Assembly (NCBI GenBank): GCA_005882895.1
Contig: VBBD01000013.1
Coordinates: 1 to 49,087, forward strand
Source of the DNA: Candidatus Bathyarchaeota archaeon
GTDB lineage: Archaea; Thermoproteota; Bathyarchaeia; 40CM-2-53-6
Reading direction: 5' to 3'
Length of the DNA: 49,087 nucleotides
A program made the translations under genes and the position numbers. Shown in pieces: positions 43,256 to 49,087 of the stretch. Every line of letters starts with the position of its first letter. The stretch's first letter is position 1. A model generated the notes under the pieces. It was not told the origin of the DNA. It made no database searches and saw nothing but the letters and a program-made list of their open reading frames with translations.

Positions 43256-44416
43256 TTGAATATCGACCTCGTCAGAAAACAAATACCTGTCACCTCTCGA
43301 CGAGCCTACTTCGACAACGCAGGAACTGGTCCGCCATCTATACCGGTTCTCAACTCGATTAACGAGTTCATGGCTGACTGGCGCGAGTACGGGGAAAATT
43401 GGGAGGAATGGCTACCACTCATCATCGAATCACGCCGGCAATTTGGAAAGATGATAGGAGGGGTCCGACTTGACGAGATAGCCTCCGTCCCCAACGTCAC
43501 CAGCGCGCTCATTGGCCTGGCTAGCAGCCTCAACTACAAACCGGAGGGCAATATCGTCATTAGTGAACTCAACTTTCCAACCAACATCTACCTCTGGCAC
43601 CTCCAGAAAAAACATGGACGAGCCAAAGATGTCCGCCTGCTCCACCGTGACAATAACGGCACGGTCCCGCTAGAACAATGGGAGAAAGCAATCGACGACG
43701 ATACCTCGATCGTCTCTGTCGACTACGTCTCTTGGACCAACGGTTGCCGAGAGAAGATCCGAGAGATAACAAAGATCGCGCACGAACACGGCGCATTTGT
43801 CATCGCCGACTCGTTCCATGCGCTAGGCGTCTTTCCAATAGACGCTCGACAAGACGGGGTTGACGCGCTAGTATGTGGGATGTACAAGTGGATGCAGGGA
43901 CCTCATGGTGCAGCCTTCGTCTATACCAGGCGTGAAAGGCTGAAGGATCTTGACCCGAACTATATCGGCTGGCATGGAGTCCAAGACTCAGTCGCAAGAA
44001 GACTCACGAGCCAGCAAGATCTCTTCGGAAAACCGTTCAACATCGAAGAGACGATACCCGCACCTGACGCGACAATGTTTGAAGGAGGAAGTTGGGGAGT
44101 AATATCGATTGTAGGCGCCAAAGCAGCCTTAGAGTTCGCGTTGAAGCACGACCAAACGGAAAGGTCCCATCGAGTCCTAAAAGTTACTGAGCACCTGATC
44201 GAGGGTTTGAAAAAGAAAGGGCGCAAGATACTGACACCGTTACAATCCGATCGGCGAAGCGGAATAGTCGTCTTCGAAGATCCCGATCCTGGATCCACGT
44301 ATGAGAGGCTGAAAAAGCTCAACATCACCGTCGCGAGCAGAGTCAAGGCCCTCCGAGCCTCACCACACTACTACAACACTGAGGAGGAAATCGACAAACT
44401 CCTAGCCGCCCTCTAA
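43256..44416 (+). CDS. Class V aminotransferase (PLP enzyme)
   Basis: PLP-dependent fold-type I enzyme of 386 residues in the class V/cysteine desulfurase superfamily. RRAYFDNAGTGPPS opens the protein, the PLP-ring Asp is in VIADSFHALGVFPID, and the Schiff-base Lys is in GMYKWMQGPHGAAFVY. The Cys loop of NifS/SufS desulfurases is not evident, so sulfur transfer is doubtful. Isopenicillin-epimerase-like and kynureninase-like relatives have similar layouts. TTG start. A glutamine amidotransferase gene follows after three bases, suggesting a joint amination reaction (inference). Confidence 0.85.
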   Translation: MNIDLVRKQIPVTSRRAYFDNAGTGPPSIPVLNSINEFMADWREYGENWEEWLPLIIESRRQFGKMIGGVRLDEIASVPNVTSALIGLASSLNYKPEGNIVISELNFPTNIYLWHLQKKHGRAKDVRLLHRDNNGTVPLEQWEKAIDDDTSIVSVDYVSWTNGCREKIREITKIAHEHGAFVIADSFHALGVFPIDARQDGVDALVCGMYKWMQGPHGAAFVYTRRERLKDLDPNYIGWHGVQDSVARRLTSQQDLFGKPFNIEETIPAPDATMFEGGSWGVISIVGAKAALEFALKHDQTERSHRVLKVTEHLIEGLKKKGRKILTPLQSDRRSGIVVFEDPDPGSTYERLKKLNITVASRVKALRASPHYYNTEEEIDKLLAAL

Positions 44417-44419
44417 ACA

Positions 44420-45022
44420 TTGAAAATAGTTGTTGTAAACAACTACAAGGAACTGAACCAAGCAGAGAGAGCAGTTCAGAACATAGAAAAGTGCACCGGA
44501 CAATCGGTAGAGAAAATAGATTACAAGGAACCAGACCTCTACACCAAAGTGGTAGAATCCGAACCAGACTTAGTGATTCTCACTGGGTCAAGCGCCCTAC
44601 TCTCAAAACCTAGAACCCGAGAACTATTCCAGCCCGAAATGGACCTCGTCAGAAAGGCCAAGTTCCCAATTCTTGGAATATGCTACGGACACCAGATCAT
44701 CGGTTCAGCATTCGGCGCCCCAATGCGAGACCTCGGCCAAATGCTCCGCAGATTCGAAAAAGTAAGCATCGTCAGGAAGCATCCGTTGTTCGATGGATTA
44801 CCCTCTGACCTAGTCGTTGCGGAATCACATCGGCAAGAACTGACCAGGGTTCCCGACGACTTTCACCACTTGGCGCAATCGACGACCTGCAAGGTCGAGA
44901 CCATTGTACATCGGTCGAAGCCAGTCTACGGCGTCCAGTTCCACCCTGAGCGGTCAAACGACGACCATCCACATGGTAGAATGATCATTCAAAATCTCCT
45001 GAAACAGATTCGAGGGTCCTGA
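44420..45022 (+). CDS. Class I glutamine amidotransferase
   Basis: Triad-type amidotransferase of 200 residues that hydrolyses glutamine and passes ammonia to a partner. The nucleophile elbow is GICYGHQI (Cys near residue 93) and the catalytic His-Glu are in VQFHPERSND. The fold looks like the GuaA N-terminal subunit, but the oxyanion-strand region reads LTGSSALLSKP instead of the usual LSGGP. TTG start, three bases from the aminotransferase stop. It is probably not GMP synthetase, because no synthetase gene is adjacent. Confidence 0.82.
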   Translation: MKIVVVNNYKELNQAERAVQNIEKCTGQSVEKIDYKEPDLYTKVVESEPDLVILTGSSALLSKPRTRELFQPEMDLVRKAKFPILGICYGHQIIGSAFGAPMRDLGQMLRRFEKVSIVRKHPLFDGLPSDLVVAESHRQELTRVPDDFHHLAQSTTCKVETIVHRSKPVYGVQFHPERSNDDHPHGRMIIQNLLKQIRGS

Positions 45023-45030
45023 CTCGCCCT

Positions 45031-45900
45031 CTAGTGTAGGGGAATCCAGTAGTCGAGGACCATCGCGAGAAAGACGATAGCGAGGTACGGGCTTGAGAAC
45101 TTGAAAGCAGTCCATGCTTGAGCCTTCGTCGGGTTGAAAGCCAGCTTCAAGTCTACAATGATCATTCCCAGACCAAGCAGTCCGGCGATTGCAAGATAGA
45201 TTATTCCGAACGTTCCCAACGGTACGAAGATGAGAGACGACGGGACAAGGAGGAACGTGTTGAGGGCAATGTATTGTGCAGCCTTCTTGTCCCCGACAAC
45301 GACTGGAAGCATCGGAATCCCGGCCTTTGCATAGTCTTTCGAGGCTCGAAGCGCGAGGCTCCAAAAGTGGCTGGGAGTCCAAACAAAAACTAACAGAGCC
45401 ATCAGCCAAGGCGCCATAACTCCAACGTTTCCCGTGGCAGCAGCCCAACCCGCTAGGGGCGCACAACTCCCTGCCGAGCCTCCGAGGACGATGTTTAGGG
45501 TTGTCCGGCGCTTCAACCACTTGGTATAGAAGCCGACATAGATCGCAGCACCGAGAAAGATGAACAAGCTGGCCCAAAGAGAAAGCAGCCATAGGGAGAC
45601 CCCGACTCCCGTTGCAACTAGAATTGATCCAAAGACTAGCGCGTTGAAAGGTGACACCTTTCCTCTCGGAATCGGTCTCTGGCTGGTACGGCCCATGCTC
45701 TGGTCAATGTCCCTGTCAAGATAGCAATTCAACGCCCCAGCTCCCCCAGACGCGAAAGTGCCTGCGACTATGACTGAAACAAGGTTTAGCAGGTTAATGC
45801 CACGTGTGGCAACCAAGAACGCCATTACGGCTGTGAAGTCCAGTAGGAAGACTATCTTCGGCTTAGTCAGGTCAACGTAGGCATGGACTCTAGACCCCAA
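45031..45900 (-). CDS. ctaB: Protoheme IX farnesyltransferase (haem O synthase)
   Basis: UbiA-superfamily prenyltransferase that makes haem O for terminal oxidases. It has eight or nine helices and about 289 residues from this start. The first Asp-rich motif is NCYLDRDIDQSMGRTSQRP; the second region is LRASKDYAKAGIPMLPVV. VDLTKPKIVFLL opens the first helix. The frame is open to 46065, which would overlap the divergent rhomboid start. TTG 45900 gives the normal length, and a TTTTTACAA element some 36 bases upstream could be the TATA box. No oxidase subunits are in the window. Confidence 0.9.
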   Translation of the reverse strand: MGSRVHAYVDLTKPKIVFLLDFTAVMAFLVATRGINLLNLVSVIVAGTFASGGAGALNCYLDRDIDQSMGRTSQRPIPRGKVSPFNALVFGSILVATGVGVSLWLLSLWASLFIFLGAAIYVGFYTKWLKRRTTLNIVLGGSAGSCAPLAGWAAATGNVGVMAPWLMALLVFVWTPSHFWSLALRASKDYAKAGIPMLPVVVGDKKAAQYIALNTFLLVPSSLIFVPLGTFGIIYLAIAGLLGLGMIIVDLKLAFNPTKAQAWTAFKFSSPYLAIVFLAMVLDYWIPLH

Positions 45901-46054
45901 AAGTAACGATAAGCCTGCGGAAGTTGACTTGTAAAAGGGTTTGGCGCAAACGGCCTTTACGCGATCTGGTTGAAATGAGCTTGGAGTTCGCGGTCCATAG
46001 TTAGGAACTTCTGAAATAGCCCCGTAGCCGCTGAACACTTCGAAGCGGTGCGAG

Positions 46055-46738
46055 TTGAGGGTCAACTACCTACTCATACTCGGATGCGTCGGTCTGAGCC
46101 TCTGGGCTTGGCAGCCCTCACAGGACCCCAACTTCATCGACACGAATCTCGTGTTCAGCTGGAAAAACCTCTTGGCCGGAAGAGTCTGGACTCTATTCAC
46201 AGCCCTCTTCCTCCACGCCAGCCCCGCCCATCTCTTCGGAAACATGCTCTTCCTATTCGTGTTTGGAAATACCCTCGAAAAAATGATCGGCAGGGAGTAC
46301 CACCTTTTGGTCTTCTTTGTTGGTGGGTTCACTGCTTTCCTTCTGCCGCCCGCCCTTGGAATCTACCCCCCGGACACCGGCATGCTTGGTGCCTCGGCAG
46401 CCATCTTCACTCTCGCGGCATGTGTGATGCTGATGAACCCGCTAAAATTCTCCTTTCTATTTATGGCACCTCAAGGTCTCGTAGCGATATTCTACTTCGC
46501 CTACAATCTAGTCATCGTCACGACCCCGATACTTGCCAGCGGGTTTACCTACGACCCCAGCATCGCATACATCGCCCATATCATAGGATTCACGGTAGGA
46601 ATTCCGTTTGGAATCGCTTGGAGTCAACGATGGAAGAGAAATCTCCTAGTCACGCTCGGACTCTTTGGCATATACCTCGCGATACTCGTAATCCTCGCCA
46701 CGTTCTTTGGGCTAAACGTGCCCCTCGGCGTACTCTAG
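46055..46738 (+). CDS. Rhomboid-family intramembrane serine protease
   Basis: Protein of 227 residues with about six or seven helices. Rhomboid marks are HASPAHLFGNMLFLFVFGNTLE (the HxxxN region), the catalytic Ser in GMLGASAAIFTLA, and the catalytic His in YIAHIIGFTVGIPFG. TTG start. Its 3' end overlaps the convergent exonuclease gene by 27 bases. Likely substrates are membrane proteins; no partner is evident. Confidence 0.88.
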   Translation: MRVNYLLILGCVGLSLWAWQPSQDPNFIDTNLVFSWKNLLAGRVWTLFTALFLHASPAHLFGNMLFLFVFGNTLEKMIGREYHLLVFFVGGFTAFLLPPALGIYPPDTGMLGASAAIFTLAACVMLMNPLKFSFLFMAPQGLVAIFYFAYNLVIVTTPILASGFTYDPSIAYIAHIIGFTVGIPFGIAWSQRWKRNLLVTLGLFGIYLAILVILATFFGLNVPLGVL

Positions 46739-47263
46739 CTGCTGCTCCAATAGAGGCTTGAGCTTCAGGAAAACCTGTCTTGTCGCGCGCAAATCGTCCA
46801 GGCAGTGCTCCCGTATCGATAACGATGCCCTTCTGTCTCCTTCAAGCGCTCGAACATAGAGATGTGGGACGTCAAGTCCCATCGCACCCTTCTTCCGATC
46901 TACCTGGAAGAAATCGCACACATGGTCGAGATAAGTGAATGTGAGTCTCAGACGGCTCTTCACCACGTCAGCCAGATCGATGTGTGGCTTTCGAAGAAGT
47001 GGTCGAGGATCAAGCCCGTGTTTCATGAGGCGAGTCGTAAGAAACGGAATATCGAAACTTCTACCGTTCCACGTTACTATGACGTCATAACTCTCCAGTC
47101 GCTTCGCCAGTTTAGACAACAGCGACTTCTCCTCACTCGTCCTCTTCGCCTCCAAATACTCGCCCCTTCCCGCTTCCGACATGAGCCCGGCACCGACGAG
47201 TACCCCAGCGTCTGCCTCAAGTGATGTCGTCTCGATGTCGAGAATGGCGACCTTACCTGCCAT
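46712..47263 (-). CDS. DEDD-type 3'-5' exonuclease (YprB-like)
   Basis: RNase H-fold exonuclease of 183 residues. ExoI is AILDIETTSLEAD (DxE), ExoII is VTWNGRSFDIPFLTTRL (Asp), HIDLADV follows, and ExoIII is HCLDDLRATRQVF (final Asp). These match the predicted exonuclease domain related to family B polymerase proofreading. It stands alone without a polymerase or helicase domain. ATG start. Role in nucleic-acid processing; the substrate is unknown. Confidence 0.85.
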   Translation of the reverse strand: MAGKVAILDIETTSLEADAGVLVGAGLMSEAGRGEYLEAKRTSEEKSLLSKLAKRLESYDVIVTWNGRSFDIPFLTTRLMKHGLDPRPLLRKPHIDLADVVKSRLRLTFTYLDHVCDFFQVDRKKGAMGLDVPHLYVRALEGDRRASLSIREHCLDDLRATRQVFLKLKPLLEQQLEYAEGHV

Positions 47264-47363
47264 AGTTTGCTGATTATTGGTTCACGGCTTAAGCGCTTCG
47301 GGAGCGATCTCGAAAGGAAGATATTCGGGCCTCAGCCTCTAGCCTCTCGAAGACTGAGCCGAG

Positions 47364-48134
47364 TTGGAGACCCCTACCATAGTCGAAGTTGCGAACTTGG
47401 AGAAGACCTACCGCCTCGGCAACGTCACAGTGCACGCGCTTCGCGGGGTCAACTTCACACTCTACCAAGCAGAATTCGTAGTCATAACTGGTCCTTCAGG
47501 GTCGGGAAAGACGACTCTCCTTAACATTATCGGAACGCTGGACAAACCGTCGTCCGGCAAGGTCACCATTGACGGAGAAGACATTACAAACATGAAAGAC
47601 GGTCAGCTCACAAAGCTGAGACGCCACAAGATCGGCTTCGTCTTCCAATTCCACAACCTCATACCCGTGCTAACAGCCCTGGAAAACGTGGAACTGCCAC
47701 TGTTAACGGCAGGAATGAAACCATCAGTCGCGAAGGAACGAGCTAGTTTGATGCTCGAGCGCGTCGGCCTCAAGGAACGCCTCACCCATCTACCAGATGA
47801 GCTGAGCGGGGGAGAGCAACAACGTGTCGCCATAGCACGCGCCCTGGCAAATCACCCGAAAATCATCCTCGCCGACGAACCGACAGGGGACCTTGATACC
47901 GAAACAGGTACAGAGGTAGTCCAAATTATGTACGAAGCGGCGAAAAGAGAGAACGCCTCTGTCCTTGTCGTCACACATGACCCAGTAGTTGCAGATCGGG
48001 CGGAGAAACTGTTTGAAATGCGCGACGGTATCATAACGAAAGCATCGCAGCACTCCCCCAGAGAGTCTTACCGACTGAGGGCGATCGAACCAGTCCCTCC
48101 AGAGCCTACACGGTCTCTCTCACAGCCCAATTAG
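47364..48134 (+). CDS. ABC transporter ATP-binding protein (MacB/LolD type)
   Basis: ATPase of 256 residues. Walker A is GPSGSGKTT, the Q-loop is in [10 protein letters not shown], the signature [15 protein letters not shown], Walker [13 protein letters not shown], and the H-loop [14 protein letters not shown] is typical of the LolD/MacB exporter class. The C-terminal 35 residues are Pro/Arg-rich and go beyond the usual domain. TTG start. The permease follows after 21 bases; together they form a type VII ABC system. Confidence 0.93.
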   Translation: METPTIVEVANLEKTYRLGNVTVHALRGVNFTLYQAEFVVITGPSGSGKTTLLNIIGTLDKPSSGKVTIDGEDITNMKDGQLTKLRRHKIGFVFQFHNLIPVLTALENVELPLLTAGMKPSVAKERASLMLERVGLKERLTHLPDELSGGEQQRVAIARALANHPKIILADEPTGDLDTETGTEVVQIMYEAAKRENASVLVVTHDPVVADRAEKLFEMRDGIITKASQHSPRESYRLRAIEPVPPEPTRSLSQPN

Positions 48135-48155
48135 CGCGAAGGCTGAGCCTAGATT

Positions 48156-49087
48156 TTGCTTTCTGCGAAGATTGCCTATCGCAATCTCCCAAAGCGGCGA
48201 GCGAGAACGGCGCTGACAATTCTAGCAGTCATCCTCGGAGTCGCCTTGCTCGTGGGAATAAATCTCGCAACTGCAAGTGCAACTGGCGAGTTCACCAATT
48301 ACATCAACAAGTTCTGGGGCCGCACTGATATCGTCGTAAGTTACGGCGAACTTCCGCCTGTTTTCGACAGCCGCTATCTGCCCATTGTCAAAAACACCTC
48401 TGGAGTTCAAGAGACAGCTGCAAGACTAGTCTGGTTTGGGTTCGGCCCGCCTGCCAACAAGACGAGATTCCAGCTGGTCGGAGTCAACGGGACAGACTTC
48501 GACTATTCCAGCTTCAATATTACCGGGGCAAAGACTCTTTCCCCCGGCCAGGCAACGGTGGATGACGGGCTGGCCCAGAACTTCGGGTTGAGAATCGGGT
48601 CCACCCTCAACGTTTTCACCCCAAACTTCATCGCTAATACCACTATCACTATTCCTCTATCAGTAGTGGGAATCAACCATCCTCTGCGCAACATCGGCGC
48701 TTCAATCTACATCAATCTCGACCAGCTACAACGGGAGCTAAGCTTTCGCGGAATGATCTCCCACATTTACGCAACTCTCAAGGATCCAACTAGAGCGCCG
48801 CAGGTCCGGGACGAGATCCAGAATCGCCTAGGCTCACCGCTTTTCAACGTGAACGCTCCGAAGGCAGAAGCTGTCCAGAGAATAGCGGGACAAACGGCCG
48901 GGTTCGAGCTAGGGCTAAACGTGATGGTGGCCGTAGCGCTCGTCGTTTGCGCCTTCATCGTCTTCAACACCCTGTTCATGACAGTAAACGAACGCACGTA
49001 CGAGATTGGGGTGATGCGGGCTGTTGGAACCAGCCGATCACAAATCTTCAGGATCTTCCTGGTTGAGGGAATGCTGATTGGAACTAT
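48156..49087 (+). CDS. ABC transporter permease (MacB/FtsX type), partial
   Basis: Membrane component of the exporter, cut by the right edge after about 310 codons. It starts at TTG 48156 (KIAYRNLPKRRARTALTILAVILG follows shortly), the standard cytoplasmic lead into helix 1. A large extracytoplasmic MacB-PCD-like domain follows. Then the FtsX region begins at VMVAVALVVCAFIVFNTLF and NERTYEIGVMRAVGTSRSQI. It works with the upstream ATPase, probably moving lipids or peptides, or transmitting a mechanical signal. Confidence 0.92.
   Translation, partial: MLSAKIAYRNLPKRRARTALTILAVILGVALLVGINLATASATGEFTNYINKFWGRTDIVVSYGELPPVFDSRYLPIVKNTSGVQETAARLVWFGFGPPANKTRFQLVGVNGTDFDYSSFNITGAKTLSPGQATVDDGLAQNFGLRIGSTLNVFTPNFIANTTITIPLSVVGINHPLRNIGASIYINLDQLQRELSFRGMISHIYATLKDPTRAPQVRDEIQNRLGSPLFNVNAPKAEAVQRIAGQTAGFELGLNVMVAVALVVCAFIVFNTLFMTVNERTYEIGVMRAVGTSRSQIFRIFLVEGMLIGT

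Noticed and set aside
43256-44416. Cysteine desulfurase (NifS/SufS)
   Set aside because: The active-site Cys loop is not visible and no iron-sulfur assembly gene is adjacent.
44420-45022. GMP synthase subunit A (guaA)
   Set aside because: No synthetase subunit is linked, the gene is coupled to an aminotransferase, and the oxyanion region deviates.

Overview
The window is archaeal. It carries an RNA polymerase operon with an undivided rpoB, plus aIF2-alpha, PCNA, heterodimeric primase, GINS, TFS, exosome Csl4, Nop10, ribosomal proteins S27e and L44e, an AglB/Stt3 oligosaccharyltransferase, and a tRNA-Ser gene interrupted by a bulge-helix-bulge intron. TATA boxes lie about 25 bases ahead of several start codons (leaderless transcripts), and TTG and GTG starts are common. 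Undivided rpoB, the gene complement and the moderate G+C content (roughly 50%) suggest the TACK group, perhaps a Thaumarchaeota-related soil lineage; this placement is inference. A CtaB-type haem O synthase and a UbiE-type quinone methyltransferase point to a respiring, possibly aerobic organism. Secreted proteases and N-glycosylation genes point to a decorated cell surface.

Layout. 1-5.2 kb (minus): rpoH-rpoB-rpoA1, with rpoA1 cut by the left edge. 5.3-9.8 kb: an orphan DNA methyltransferase divergent from rpoH, a large secreted surface protein, an intron-containing tRNA-Ser(GCU), a frameshifted cation-efflux transporter and a small zinc-ribbon protein. 10-15 kb (plus): surface-glycan genes (GT4 glycosyltransferase, FkbM-type methyltransferase, AglB). 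15-23 kb (minus): an almost gapless 14-gene information-processing operon, csl4-rpo11-HAD-RNase III-like-DUF99-tfs-pcn-priL-priS-GINS-rpl44e-rps27e-aif2a-nop10. It starts at a clear TATA box whose predicted transcript begins with a hairpin abutting the csl4 start codon. 23-25.3 kb: an SPFH/zinc-ribbon protein with a coupled partner, and a zinc-ribbon protein with a low-complexity tail. 25.3-25.8 kb: two tandem copies of a non-coding repeat of about 240 bp, with a third copy at 41.3-41.5 kb.

25.8-33 kb: nitroreductase, 5'-nucleotidase-like HAD protein, GcvH, Lhr helicase and a secreted 12-repeat NHL protein. 33-38 kb: sedolisin protease, metallo-beta-lactamase-fold hydrolase, MsrB, an FTR1-like membrane protein and an MFS transporter. 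38-45 kb: UbiE methyltransferase, a small membrane protein, an HtpX protease containing an EF-hand loop, a divergent zinc-ribbon protein, DRG GTPase, a zinc-ribbon protein, a class V aminotransferase and a coupled glutamine amidotransferase. 45-49 kb: CtaB, rhomboid protease, DEDD exonuclease, and an ABC exporter (ATPase plus permease, the latter cut by the right edge).

The observations most worth a second look are the 240-bp repeat family with conserved hairpins, the csl4 leader hairpin, three operon genes with no ATG/GTG/TTG at the expected start, and the EF-hand in the HtpX protease. I did not find a convincing new defence or mobile system.
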